NCBI RefSeq assembly: GCF_007859765.1
Contig: NZ_SIHJ01000001.1
Coordinates: 1,240,767-1,304,766 of the forward strand
Direction of reading: 5' to 3'
Source of the DNA: Posidoniimonas corsicana
Lineage (GTDB): Bacteria; Planctomycetota; Planctomycetia; Pirellulales; Lacipirellulaceae
Length of the DNA stretch: 64,000 nucleotides
Numbering within the stretch: the stretch's first letter is position 1; every line of letters begins with the position of its first letter. Positions 52,150 through 61,687 of the stretch are shown here, in pieces. The position numbers were made by a program, and so were the translations under genes. The notes under the pieces were generated by a model that ran no database searches, had not been told where the DNA came from, and saw only the letters and a program-made list of their open reading frames with translations.

Positions 52150-52386
52150 GTCTAGGCTTCCCGAGTGTGTGGGGGGCTCTGTGTGCGGATGGCTGTGCTG
52201 GTTGACGCCGCCCGGACCGGCGGCGAGACGCGGTTACGCGCCGCTCTAGTATACTCCCGCCCGCGGGGCGTGCCCAAATCAACACGTTGATTGGTCGGGT
52301 TGTGCCGGCGGCAACGGACAGAAGAAGGGGTCGGGTTGCAGCGGGCGGGGCCGACCTTCTTGGGGGGGTGGCGAAGCGACTCGCCG

Positions 52387-53064
52387 CTAGCCCGCCTGCC
52401 CCACGAGGACGAGCGACGACGGGACGCTCGCTCCCGGCGCCATCGGCTCCCGCAAGCGAACCACCCGCAGGCGGTTGTCGGAGAACAGCGCGACCCACGA
52501 CGCCAGCGTGCGGAAGTACCAAGGCGGCGGGTCCTGGAAGGCGTCGCCCAGCCCGTCCCGAAAGCCGGTTCGCCAGCCGTCCTGGTAGGGGAGTTCACCG
52601 CCCACCGCCAACGGGTGGACCGTCTGAACAACACAGCACCCGCCCGGGTTCAGCAGGCTCGGGACCGTGGCGAACAGTCGGGACACCAACTCGTCGCCGA
52701 AGAGGGAGAAGTTGAACACCACCGCGTCGAACTTCTCGGTGAGGGCGCCGGCGGCGATCTCTTCGTAGGAGCAAACGGAGAACCGGGCGCCGCCCGCTTC
52801 GTTGGCCTGCTGAACGAGACCCGGCACGGCGTCCACGCCGAGCACGTCGACCCCGTGGACCGCCAGCGACCTCGCGAGCCACCCTTCGCCGCAGCCAACG
52901 TCCAGCACGGACGCCGGGGCCAGGTCGGTCACCGTGCTGACGATCGCGTGGTTGGTGGCCGCCACGCGGCTCTCGATCTTGTCGTGGCGGACCGCGTCGG
53001 CCCACGCCTGGGCGTTGGCCAACCACGACCGGATCATGTGCTGGTCGTTCTCGCGGTCGGTCAT
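52387..53064 (-). CDS. Class I SAM-dependent methyltransferase
   Basis: 225 residues. Motif I of the Rossmann fold is ASVLDVGCGEGWLARSLAVHG, followed by DVLGVDAVPGLVQQA (motif II acidic residue) and FDAVVFNFSLFG (motif IV region). These are typical of ubiquinone/menaquinone-type and small-molecule methyltransferases. The substrate is unknown. It lies downstream of glnN on the same strand but beyond a strong terminator, so it likely has its own promoter. Confidence 0.87.
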   Translation of the reverse strand: MTDRENDQHMIRSWLANAQAWADAVRHDKIESRVAATNHAIVSTVTDLAPASVLDVGCGEGWLARSLAVHGVDVLGVDAVPGLVQQANEAGGARFSVCSYEEIAAGALTEKFDAVVFNFSLFGDELVSRLFATVPSLLNPGGCCVVQTVHPLAVGGELPYQDGWRTGFRDGLGDAFQDPPPWYFRTLASWVALFSDNRLRVVRLREPMAPGASVPSSLVLVGQAG

Positions 53065-53122
53065 GGCGTGGCTCAGTTAAGTTGCATGTAATGGGTTGCG
53101 TTCGAAGGGCCGCCCCGCCACG

Positions 53123-53169
53123 AAAAACGGCCGGGCGACGGACCGCACGGGGCGGCCGCCGCCCGGCCG
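53123..53169 (-). terminator. Intrinsic terminator of glnN
   Basis: On the minus strand a 10-base perfect stem, CGGCCGGGCG with CGCCCGGCCG (arms at 53160-53169 and 53128-53137), is followed at once by TTTTT (complement of 53123-53127). It lies about 30 bases after the glnN stop. The 22-base loop is long and can itself pair, but the stem plus T-run is convincing. Confidence 0.8.
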
Positions 53170-53201
53170 GAAGGCGGGCAAGCAGGTTCAGCGGGGCCGA
53201 A

Positions 53202-55418
53202 CTACTTGATGAACAGCATCTCCTGGTAGGTGGGCAGCGGCCACAGGTCGTCGGCCACGAGTCCCTCCAGCATGTCCGAGGCGGCGCGAACCTTCAGCAT
53301 AGCGGGCAGCACCTTGTCGCACGCCAGGCGGACGTCCTCGCAGCCCTCCTTGGTGGCCTCGGCCAGCTCGTTGATGGCGTCCTGCAGGTCCTTGACCAGG
53401 CCGGTGATCCGGTCGAGGGTCTTGGTGTCGAACTCGTAGCCCAGGGACTTCAGGTTCGTGCAGGTCGTGGCCAGCTCGTTCTGGTACCGGATCGCGGCCG
53501 GGAAGATCATCTTGCGGGCGATCTGCTTGGTCAGGTTCGACTCGACGTTGACCGTCATGCAGTACTGCTCGCAGTACGTCTCGTAGCGGCTCTCGAGCTC
53601 ACGCTCGCTGAGCACCTCGTAGGTGCTGAAGAGCTTCTTGACGTTGTCCGAGAGCAGCTCGGGCAGGGCGTCGGCGGTGGTCTTCAGGTTCTTCAGGCCA
53701 CGCTTCTCGGCCTCGGCGTGCCACTCTTCCGAGTAGCCGTTGCCGTTGAAGATAATGTCGCCGCACTCGGACATGACGTCCGACAGCAGCTTCTGGACGG
53801 CGCCGTGCAGCTTCTCGTCGTCGCCGCCGGTGGCCGCCTCGAGCTGCGAAGCGCAGTAGTCGAGCGACTCGGCGATGATGGTGTTCATCGCCACCAGCGG
53901 GCCGGCGATGGAGAAGTTGGAGCCGACCGCACGGAACTCAAACCGGTTGCCGGTAAAGGCGAACGGGCTGGTGCGGTTGCGGTCGCCGGCGTCCTTGTCG
54001 AGCGGCGGCAGCGTGTCGACGCCGACCTCCAGGCTCCCCTTGGGAAGCGAGCTCTTGGCGCCGCCGCCCTTGATCTGCTCGAACACGTCCTGCAGCTGGT
54101 CGCCGAGGAAGATCGAGAGGATCGCCGGCGGGGCCTCGTTGGCGCCCAAGCGGTGGTCGTTGCCGGCCGAGGCGACAACCGCCCGCAGCAGGCCCTGGTG
54201 CTTGTACACGCCGCGGATCACGGCCGCGCAGAACACCAAGAACTGGGCGTTCTCGTGCGGGGTGTCACCCGGGTCAAGCAGGTTGCCGTGCTCGCTGGAG
54301 CCGAGCGACCAGTTGACGTGCTTGCCGCTGCCGTTGACGCCCGCGAATGGCTTCTCGTGCGTCAGGCACTCCATGTCGTACTTCTTCGCGACCTTCTTCA
54401 GCACCAGCATGATAAGCTGCTGGTGGTCGGTCGCGACGTTGGCGGTCTCGAAGATCGGGGCGATCTCGTACTGACCGGGGGCCACCTCGTTGTGACGGGT
54501 CTTCACGGGGACGCCCAGCTTGAACAGCTCGCGCTCCACCTCAAACATGAAGGCCAGCACCCGCTCGGGGATGGCGCCGAAGTAGTGGTCGTCAAACTCC
54601 TGGCCCTTGGGGGGGGCGGCGCCGAACAGCGTGCGGCCCGCGTTCACCAGGTCGGGGCGGGCGTAGAAGAAGCCCTTGTCGACCAGGAAGTACTCCTGCT
54701 CAGGCCCGGCCGTCGAGGCGACAAACGCCTTGGCGTCGTGGCCGAACAGCTTCAGGATGCGGTGCGCCTGGGCGTCCAGCGCCTGCATGCTGCGGAGCAC
54801 GGGCGTCTTCTTGTCGAGCGCCTCGCCGGTCCACGACACAAAGCAGGTCGGGATGGCCAGCGTGGTGCCGTTGGGGTTCTCCAGGATGTACGCCGGGCTG
54901 GTGACGTCCCAGATGGTGTAGCCGCGGGCCTCGTGCGTCTGGCGGATGCCGCCCGACGGGAAGCTGGAGCCGTCCGGCTCGCCCTGGATCAGCTCCTTGC
55001 CGCTGAACTGGGCGAGGGTGCTGCCGTCGCCGGTGGGCGCCATGAAGCTGTCGTGCTTCTCGGCGGTTCCGCCGGTCAGCGGGTAGAAGACGTGGGTGTA
55101 GTGCGTGGCGCCCTTCTCAATGGCCCAGTCCTTCATGGCCATCGCCACGACGTCGGCCACGGTCGGGTCGAGCTTCTCGCCGGCCTCCATGGTCTTCATC
55201 AGGGACTTGAAGATCGCCTTGGGCAGACGCTTCTTCATCTGCGCCTTGCCAAACACGTTGGAGCCGAACACACCCTCGGGCGAGCTGTTCGCGAAGTCCA
55301 GCGGGGGAGCCGACGGCTGATAGTTGATGGCCGCCGTGATCGCCGACTGCCGCGTAGAACTGCCAGAGTGTCCGCCAATCGACTTGGCGGTGCTGGTGGA
55401 GGTCGAGTTCGTGCTCAC
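53202..55418 (-). CDS. glnN: Type III glutamine synthetase
   Basis: The GTG at 55418 has AGGAG nearby and gives 738 residues, the usual size for GSIII and far more than GSI. Family parts are [46 protein letters not shown]-like [27 protein letters not shown] and a helical C-terminus. It makes glutamine from glutamate, ammonia and ATP in the cytoplasm. A Ser/Thr-rich N-terminal tail of about 25 residues precedes the domain. No glnB or nitrogen-regulatory gene is adjacent. A terminator follows it. Confidence 0.95.
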   Translation of the reverse strand: MSTNSTSTSTAKSIGGHSGSSTRQSAITAAINYQPSAPPLDFANSSPEGVFGSNVFGKAQMKKRLPKAIFKSLMKTMEAGEKLDPTVADVVAMAMKDWAIEKGATHYTHVFYPLTGGTAEKHDSFMAPTGDGSTLAQFSGKELIQGEPDGSSFPSGGIRQTHEARGYTIWDVTSPAYILENPNGTTLAIPTCFVSWTGEALDKKTPVLRSMQALDAQAHRILKLFGHDAKAFVASTAGPEQEYFLVDKGFFYARPDLVNAGRTLFGAAPPKGQEFDDHYFGAIPERVLAFMFEVERELFKLGVPVKTRHNEVAPGQYEIAPIFETANVATDHQQLIMLVLKKVAKKYDMECLTHEKPFAGVNGSGKHVNWSLGSSEHGNLLDPGDTPHENAQFLVFCAAVIRGVYKHQGLLRAVVASAGNDHRLGANEAPPAILSIFLGDQLQDVFEQIKGGGAKSSLPKGSLEVGVDTLPPLDKDAGDRNRTSPFAFTGNRFEFRAVGSNFSIAGPLVAMNTIIAESLDYCASQLEAATGGDDEKLHGAVQKLLSDVMSECGDIIFNGNGYSEEWHAEAEKRGLKNLKTTADALPELLSDNVKKLFSTYEVLSERELESRYETYCEQYCMTVNVESNLTKQIARKMIFPAAIRYQNELATTCTNLKSLGYEFDTKTLDRITGLVKDLQDAINELAEATKEGCEDVRLACDKVLPAMLKVRAASDMLEGLVADDLWPLPTYQEMLFIK

Positions 55419-56077
55419 TTGGGGTCTCCTGGTGTGGTGTGAGGAGTACGGGAGGGCGGCGTGGCGCCGCCTGTGAACGGGTTCGGGGGATCTCGAGCGG
55501 GGGAGGCGGGCGGGGAGTCTTCGCCTGCTGGCCGGCTGCGCTTGAGCCATAGGCATAAGCGATGCCGGCGTGCAATTCCAGGGGCTGCCGCCGCAACCCG
55601 GCCGCATCGGCCGGCGTCGGGAAGGCTTGCCGCCGCGGATCGGCAGTGGCAAGCAGGCAACCAGCCGCAACCGCGCGGCGGGGCCGTGCGGCTCGGACGG
55701 TGGTCTGGAAGACGCTGCGGCGCACGCCGTTGCTACGGCATGGGCCGCCGGGGTTCGATCAGAGAGGTCTCCTTCGAAACTTGGGTCCGCCTGGGCGATT
55801 CGCCCCACAACAAGATCGGAAACGGCAGAAGATCGGGAGGGCCCCGAGCTCCGGCACGCTAAATGCAAATTAGGCGCCACAACTGCTATCAGACAACGGC
55901 GGTCGCCCGCCCAGCAAAGCTCAAGATGTTTCGTGACAAGGGTTTTTGACGCAGCGGGCGTCCTCGTCTGGCCGCCGCGTCCCGGTACGCTTGCCGACTG
56001 ATCAGCTCAGCACTTAGGCGCCAGAGCCCAAGGTCTAGGCAGACCGCACCAACGGGAGCACCCAGCAAGGGCGAAGC
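55419..56077. other. Long divergent intergenic region between glnN and the potassium channel gene
   Basis: About 659 bases without a convincing gene; the readable frames here have no family pattern. It must hold the glnN leader and both promoters. A small hairpin (GGCGGC/GCCGCC, 55455-55471) lies in the glnN leader about 40 bases upstream of the start. A weak candidate minus-strand promoter is near 55866-55895 (TTGTCT, 18 bases, TAATTT). No known riboswitch was recognised. The length suggests either an untranslated leader with regulation by nitrogen status or an unannotated small RNA. Confidence 0.55.
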
Positions 56078-57196
56078 GTGGAACAGCAACCACAAAACCC
56101 TCCGCCCGCACGACGAAGGCCGCTCGCCCTGTCCGGTCCCATCCGCAAGATTGTCACGGGCCTGGCGCTGTTCCTCACGGTCTGCCTGATCGCCGTGATC
56201 GGCTACCTGGCCTCGGGCTGGGAGCTGGACGACTCGATCTACATGGTGGTGATCACCATCTTCGGCGTCGGCTACGGCGAGATCCAGCCGGTCGACTCCC
56301 CCGCCGAGCGGGCCCTGACCATCCTGGTGATCATCGCGGGCTACGGGGCGGTCATCTACACCGTGGGTGGGTTTATGCAGATGCTCATCGACGGCGAACT
56401 GAACAAAGCTCTAGGAGCAAGACGAATGACCCGCGACATCCAGAAGCTCAGCGGCCACACCATCCTGTGCGGCGCGGGTCGGGTGGGCACCATCCTCGCC
56501 CAGGAGCTCCAGGCCGGCGGGAAGCCGTTTGTCGTGATCGACGCGGACCCCCAGCGTCTTCAGGAGGCCCAGGACCGCGGGTTCCTGGTGGTCAGCGGCG
56601 ACGCCACCGAGGAGTTCGTGCTGGAGCAGGCGGGCATCGAACGGGCCTCCGTGCTGGCGACCGTGCTGTCGCAGGACGCCAACAACGTGTTCGTCACGAT
56701 CACCGCCCGCGAGATGAACCCCGGCCTGACCATCATCGCCCGCGGCGAGAACCCCCGCACGGAGAAGAAGCTGCTGGGAAGCGGCGCCGACAAGGTGGTG
56801 CTGCCCACGGCGATCGGCGCCAAGAAGCTGGCGCAGATGATCATCCGCCCAACCGCCGAGAACCTGCTGGAGCAGCTCACCAGCCGCAGCGACATGAGCG
56901 AGGAGCTGGGCAGGATCGGCCTCCGCTTCGAGGAGCTGGAGGTCACCCCCGAGAGCGCCATCGCCGGCAAGGCGCTGGCCGACATCGAGCTCCGCGGCAA
57001 CCACGGGTTCCTGATTGTCGGCATCCGCACGGCCGACGGCGCCACCACGCTCCACCCGCCAACCGACACCCAACTCGCGGCGGGCGACGTCGTCATCATC
57101 CTGGGCCACGGCGACGACATCCCCGAGCTCGCCGCGCGCTTCACCGCCAAGCGGGACAAGATGACGTACCGCGGCGTGACGATCGACGCCAACTAG
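56078..57196 (+). CDS. Potassium channel with RCK (TrkA-N/TrkA-C) regulatory domains
   Basis: 372 residues from a GTG with AAGGGCG upstream. Two membrane helices (about 25-44 and 80-103) flank the pore loop with TIFGVGYGEI, the GYG selectivity filter. An internal Met near residue 117 begins the RCK_N Rossmann fold with ILCGAGRVGTILAQEL and the acidic VIDAD. RCK_C follows (about 285-355). This is the MthK-like layout; the cytoplasmic rings gate the pore in response to calcium or nucleotides. An alternative soluble RCK product from the internal Met, as in MthK, is possible. Confidence 0.93.
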   Translation: MEQQPQNPPPARRRPLALSGPIRKIVTGLALFLTVCLIAVIGYLASGWELDDSIYMVVITIFGVGYGEIQPVDSPAERALTILVIIAGYGAVIYTVGGFMQMLIDGELNKALGARRMTRDIQKLSGHTILCGAGRVGTILAQELQAGGKPFVVIDADPQRLQEAQDRGFLVVSGDATEEFVLEQAGIERASVLATVLSQDANNVFVTITAREMNPGLTIIARGENPRTEKKLLGSGADKVVLPTAIGAKKLAQMIIRPTAENLLEQLTSRSDMSEELGRIGLRFEELEVTPESAIAGKALADIELRGNHGFLIVGIRTADGATTLHPPTDTQLAAGDVVIILGHGDDIPELAARFTAKRDKMTYRGVTIDAN

Positions 57197-57398
57197 TCGG
57201 TACGTCAACGTCTAGCGGCGAGCTGTCAAATCCCCGTGGCGGGCCACACGCGCGGTTGATGATCTACTCGACGGGGGCGTTCTACACCCACCCGCTCACG
57301 GGATGGTTGCGGCGCCGGCCCTACCCGGTAGGATGCGGCGCAGCGTCCTGCCGTTTCGATCTGCCGTTCACAACCGCATGACGAGGGAAGGGAAACGC

Positions 57399-59282
57399 AT
57401 GCTCCGCGCATCCAGCCTGCTGGCGAGCTCCACGTTGGCCGTGTTGCTGCTGACCGCCGGGACAAGCCCGGCCGGCGAGTTCAGCCCGCAAGTGCTCAAG
57501 CTGCCGTACCCGCCGGACGCGTACGACCTGGAATTCACCGCCTGGTCCGAGGACATCACCTACAACAGCCAGTCGCCGCTGAAGTCGCTCGGCGCGTTCT
57601 ACCTCGAGGAGATGCGAGAACGAGGCTGGGAGCTGGACAAGGACGAGGTCGAGATCGACGACGACTCCATCGAGCTGGTGTTCACCCATGGCGAACACGA
57701 GGTCGACCTCCGCATCAGCCAGTGGTCCAAAGAGGTGAAGGTCCGTATCGACGGCGACGAGCTCGACTTTGCCGGCGTCGACGACCCCGCCAGCATCGCG
57801 GCCGCCGGCCTGCCCGTGCCGCCGGCAGTGCGGTTCTTCCACACCCAGCTCGAAACGCCCGCCGACGCTCGGAAACCCGACTTCGACGCGGACGACGTCA
57901 CGGTGATCTCGCCGCAGGGCCTGCAGGAGGCGTACGACTTCTACTGTGATCAGGTCCGCAAGCTCGGCTTCCGCGAGTCCCGCCGTCCGATTATCACCGA
58001 CACGCGCCGCTACACCGAGTTCAAGCAGGGCGGCGCCGAGGTGAGCGTCAACGTGTTCACCCACGACGCCGGGTCGCGGGCGGTGCTCGGCTACGAGGAC
58101 TCCCGGCCGACGCCCAGGAAGCCGCCGCTGGCGGCCGTGGCGTCGCTGCCGATCGGCAACCCGGTCGAGGCCATGGAAGCGGAGGTCGCCGCGGAAACGG
58201 CGATGAACAAGACCCCCGTCAGCGTGGCCGACAACCGTGGCCAGGCCGTGGTGACCTACGGCGGCAAGAAATACACCTTCAACAACGTCGCCTGTTTCCA
58301 GACCAAGGACCGCGGCGGCTACGCCACGGAAGTGGTGTTCGCGTCCAAGCCGATCCCGCTGGGACAGCTCCAGCAGCTGCTCGCTGCCGAGGACGACCCA
58401 TCGCTGTGGGACCTGTACGACGACTTCCAGAGCCCGGACTACCTGATCCTGCAGCTCGGCAAGTTCGAGAGCGTGTCGTTCTCCGTGCCGGGAGTCGGGA
58501 TCGGCGGCAAACAACCGGCCGACTACACCAACCAGATGAAGGTCGAGGACGGCCGCGTGCGGGGCAAGTGGACTATGGCGGCCGAGACGGTGCTCAGCCG
58601 CAAGATGTCATTCACCGCGGAGATCGACGCGGCGCTGCTCACCCCCACCACGCGGATCACGTCGATGCCGACCGAGTCCGCGGCAGCTCCCGCCGCGCCG
58701 CCGATCCCGGGATTCAAAGACGCCGACATCCCGATGCCCGACGGCGTCGAGGACCTCAGCCGCACGGGCTCCAACTTCCGCAAGGAGTACACCGCCACCG
58801 TGGCGAAGCCGTGGCCGGAAGTGAGCAAGTTCTTCCAGCGCGAGCTACCCAAAGAGGGCTGGACCCTGGTGACCATCAACGATGGCCGCCTCACCTTCCG
58901 CACGCCCCAGCGCGAGCTGACGGCCGTGGTGAAGCCCGCCGGCTCGGGAACGTCAATCCTCGTGGTTACGCGGGAGAAATCGCTAGCCGAGAAGGAAGGC
59001 ATCTTGCCCGAGCGTGGCAAGGCCCGGCTGGTGCTCGGCAACGCCCACACGCGGCCGGTGGTGTTCACTATCGGCAAGCAGGACTACCAGCTCAAGGCGG
59101 GGCAGGGGGGCCGCGACCCCCAGGACGCGCTGAACTACACGGTCGGCCCGGGCACGTACACCGTGGTGATCAAGATCCCCGGCGAGGCGCCGCAGACCGA
59201 GAAGCTAAAGCTCGAAGAGGGTAGCACGTGGGGGATCATCGCGCTGCCGACCGGTGGGTATCTGCCGATGCAGCTTTACTGA
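57399..59282 (+). CDS. Secreted modular protein of unknown function
   Basis: The ATG at 57399 has AAGGGAA upstream and gives 627 residues with a signal peptide (about 5-26). Three related modules appear: AFYLEEMRERGWELDKDEVEID near residue 65, DFYCDQVRKLGFRESRRPII near 185, and KFFQRELPKEGWTLVTINDG near 480. Each has the pattern F....(3-6)GW/GF followed by a beta stretch. The middle part includes KKYTFNNVACFQTKD and a metal-like GGKQP segment, and the end is beta-rich. No catalytic site was seen. It is probably periplasmic or surface-located. Confidence 0.78.
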   Translation: MLRASSLLASSTLAVLLLTAGTSPAGEFSPQVLKLPYPPDAYDLEFTAWSEDITYNSQSPLKSLGAFYLEEMRERGWELDKDEVEIDDDSIELVFTHGEHEVDLRISQWSKEVKVRIDGDELDFAGVDDPASIAAAGLPVPPAVRFFHTQLETPADARKPDFDADDVTVISPQGLQEAYDFYCDQVRKLGFRESRRPIITDTRRYTEFKQGGAEVSVNVFTHDAGSRAVLGYEDSRPTPRKPPLAAVASLPIGNPVEAMEAEVAAETAMNKTPVSVADNRGQAVVTYGGKKYTFNNVACFQTKDRGGYATEVVFASKPIPLGQLQQLLAAEDDPSLWDLYDDFQSPDYLILQLGKFESVSFSVPGVGIGGKQPADYTNQMKVEDGRVRGKWTMAAETVLSRKMSFTAEIDAALLTPTTRITSMPTESAAAPAAPPIPGFKDADIPMPDGVEDLSRTGSNFRKEYTATVAKPWPEVSKFFQRELPKEGWTLVTINDGRLTFRTPQRELTAVVKPAGSGTSILVVTREKSLAEKEGILPERGKARLVLGNAHTRPVVFTIGKQDYQLKAGQGGRDPQDALNYTVGPGTYTVVIKIPGEAPQTEKLKLEEGSTWGIIALPTGGYLPMQLY

Positions 59283-59494
59283 TTCCCACCGGTAAAGGGG
59301 CACACGGAATCAAAGGCTCTCCGAAGCAGGAACTGGTCCGGCTCGTCATTCCGAGATCCCTCTCACGGTTTGGAAACCGTGTGTACTTTGGAGGCTCAGT
59401 GCCGAGAGATTCGCAGGCAAGTGGCCCTGAGTTTCCCACCGCCGACCATCAATTCCGATCCACCCTCGCCTAGAGGGATTAACAACCGCAAACT

Positions 59495-60172
59495 CTACCG
59501 ATTAATGCTACCAATTAGATGCGAGTTTAGCTTCTCAGCAAGCGTTGCTGCGACCGTCCAGTTATCTGGTGCGTTTGCCAGAATCGCCCGTCCGTGCAAC
59601 CAATGCACCGCTCGGCTGACAGCAGCTCCACTCGTAACTGAGAATCCCGGCTGTTCGAATCGAACAACCGCGTAAGTGAATGGATTCTTACCTTCTCGGT
59701 AGCCGACATGCTGAATGCCGTCCGTGGCTTCGACAGCCGCGATCCACTCATTGAGGCGGATCGGATCTAGAATGGACTCTCCAAATTGCCGGGTACGACA
59801 AATGTACAGCTGGCTATCATCCGGCGGCCAGTCAATTCGGCACTCCTGGACTGCCGTTGGAAGATAGTCCGAGAGTTCTACTCCCATGTCCGCTACACCA
59901 AGCGGATCATGATCCCAGAGGTACACAGTCTCATCCGGGTCTTTGCCTTTAACGAAGTAGTAATTGCCACACCCGTCACCATTCAAGAAGAAACGGTTCC
60001 TGTGCGTTGCCGTGTCCTCTAGCTCCGCAAGCTCCAAGTTGAGCACAAGCAGCGTCGTTGGATCAAAGCCTTGCGCAGAAAGTGAGTCTTCAGAGTTAGA
60101 TCTCACATACGTAGAGTAGCCGATTGGGACCGACGCTGTGATCTTGGATTCGAGGTCGGCAAGGGTAGCCAT
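59495..60172 (-). CDS. SMI1/KNR4-family protein with an extra C-terminal domain
   Basis: 225 residues. The N-terminal half has the SMI1/KNR4 pattern: VPIGYSTYVRSNSE, LNLELAELE, RFFLNGDGCGNYYFVKGKD, and TVYLWDHDPLGV. Many such proteins are immunity proteins of polymorphic toxins in bacteria. The second half (about 138-225) has RLNEWIAAVEATDGIQ and TVAATLAEKLNSHLIG, like a small domain seen in other putative immunity proteins. The gene and its flanks (about 59283-60286) are clearly richer in A/T than the neighbours, suggesting recent transfer. No toxin gene is adjacent. Confidence 0.8.
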   Translation of the reverse strand: MATLADLESKITASVPIGYSTYVRSNSEDSLSAQGFDPTTLLVLNLELAELEDTATHRNRFFLNGDGCGNYYFVKGKDPDETVYLWDHDPLGVADMGVELSDYLPTAVQECRIDWPPDDSQLYICRTRQFGESILDPIRLNEWIAAVEATDGIQHVGYREGKNPFTYAVVRFEQPGFSVTSGAAVSRAVHWLHGRAILANAPDNWTVAATLAEKLNSHLIGSINR

Positions 60173-60286
60173 TGATCTAAACTACGCCCCTCGAGTTGGC
60201 CACTGCCTGTTTCGAAGACAACGCCGGATGCCCAAGACCTTAGATTTCCATTCCCGGGCCCTGAGAACCATCAGAGACTTTGTCGC

Positions 60287-61528
60287 TCAGAATTCCAGCG
60301 TCGCAAACAAATCATCTAGCGTCTCGCCCCGCCGGATCATCTGCAGCGAGCCGTCTTCCTTCAGCAGGTACTCCGGGCTGCGGAGCTTGCCGTTGTAGTT
60401 GAAGCCCATCGAGTGGCCGTGGGCGCCGGCGTCGTGGATGGCGAGGTAGTCGCCCATCTCGACCTTGGGCAGCGGCCGCTGCACGGCGAACTTGTCGTTG
60501 TTCTCGCACAGCGAGCCGACCACGTCGAACTCGCCCACCGGCGGCTGGTCCGACTTGCCCAGCACCGTGATGTGGTGGTACGAGCCGTACATGCCGGGCC
60601 GCATCAGGTTGGCCATCGACGCGTCCACGCCCAGGTAGTCGCGGTAGGTGTGCTTGGTGTGGATGGCCTTGGTCACGAGCACGCCGAACGGGCCGGTCAT
60701 GCAGCGGCCGTTCTCCATCATCACCTTCAGCCCCTCCAGGCCCGAGCCGCCGATCACCTCGTCGTACGCCGCGTGCACCTTCGCGCCGAAGCTGGCGAGG
60801 TCGACCGGCGTGTCCTCGGGCTTGTAGGCCACGCCGATGCCGCCGCCCAGGTTGACCATCTCGATCCGGACGTCGGTCTTCTCTTGGATCTCGAGGGCGA
60901 GCTCGAACAGCATCCGCGCGTTGGCGACCAGTGCGTCCTCGCTCAGCTCGTTCGACACGATCATCGCGTGCAGGCCGAACCGCTTGACGCCGTTGTCCCG
61001 CAGCTTGGCGTAGCCCTCGATGAGCTGATCGCGCGAGAAGCCGAACTTGGCCTCGGTCGGCTTGCCAATGATGGCCGAGCCCGCGCTCAGCGGGCCGGGG
61101 TTGTAGCGGCAGCTGATCAGCTCCGGCAGCCCCACCTCGTCCCGCAGGAACTCCACGTGGGTGAGGTCGTCCAGGTTGATGATGGCGCCCAGCTCCTTCG
61201 CCTTCTGGTACTCGTGGGCGGGCGTGTTGTTCGAGGTGAACATGATGTCCTCCGGCCCGGCGCCGACGCGCTCGGAGAGGACCAGCTCGGCCAGGCTGCT
61301 GCAGTCCATGCCGCAGCCCTCTTCGAACAGGATCTTGAGGATGTGCGGGTTGGGCGTCGCCTTGACGGCGAAGTACTCGCGGAATCCGGGCGCCCAGCTG
61401 AAGGCCTGGATCAACGCGCGGGCATTGCGGCGGATGCCGGCCTCGTCGTAGATGTGGAACGGCGTGGGGGTCTCGGCGGCCAGCTTCTGGAGGGTCGCTT
61501 CGGGGATCGGCAGCGTCTTCTGGGGCAT
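60287..61528 (-). CDS. lysA: Diaminopimelate decarboxylase family (PLP, alanine-racemase fold)
   Basis: 413 residues. PLP Lys is K56 in YFAVKATPNP. Other fold III motifs are GCGMDCSSLAEL, EMVNLGGGIG, ENGRCMTGPFG, and CENNDKF near the C-terminus, where the decarboxylation cysteine is expected. LysA converts meso-diaminopimelate to lysine. Ornithine or carboxynorspermidine decarboxylases share the fold, but the set fits LysA best. The length (about 410) is typical. It lies in a minus-strand group with a secreted protein and NAD kinase that has no obvious common pathway. Confidence 0.87.
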   Translation of the reverse strand: MPQKTLPIPEATLQKLAAETPTPFHIYDEAGIRRNARALIQAFSWAPGFREYFAVKATPNPHILKILFEEGCGMDCSSLAELVLSERVGAGPEDIMFTSNNTPAHEYQKAKELGAIINLDDLTHVEFLRDEVGLPELISCRYNPGPLSAGSAIIGKPTEAKFGFSRDQLIEGYAKLRDNGVKRFGLHAMIVSNELSEDALVANARMLFELALEIQEKTDVRIEMVNLGGGIGVAYKPEDTPVDLASFGAKVHAAYDEVIGGSGLEGLKVMMENGRCMTGPFGVLVTKAIHTKHTYRDYLGVDASMANLMRPGMYGSYHHITVLGKSDQPPVGEFDVVGSLCENNDKFAVQRPLPKVEMGDYLAIHDAGAHGHSMGFNYNGKLRSPEYLLKEDGSLQMIRRGETLDDLFATLEF

Positions 61529-61687
61529 CGGAGGGCGGCAGGCAGGTGGGAGGGGCGCGTGACGGCCGCGCGTCCGCGCGGCGGGAGCCCACCAGAATCC
61601 CAGACTTGCGGCCGGAAGTCGAGGGGCTAATCGGCGCGCCGGCCCTCGTATCTGCGCACGTCGGCGTCTGTCCCGCGGCCGCGGACG

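Noticed and set aside
53082-55442. Long open frame antisense to glnN
   Set aside because: Same artefact: it depends on the GC-rich third positions of the real gene and has no recognisable domain or start context.
55570-56001. Possible small gene in the glnN-channel spacer
   Set aside because: The reading has no ribosome-binding site, biased Arg/Ala composition and no family resemblance.
59364-59381. Palindrome CACGGTTTGGAAACCGTG resembling a tRNA-Ser(GGA) anticodon arm
   Set aside because: The loop would be 8 bases and no acceptor, D or T arm can be built around it; at best a remnant or chance.
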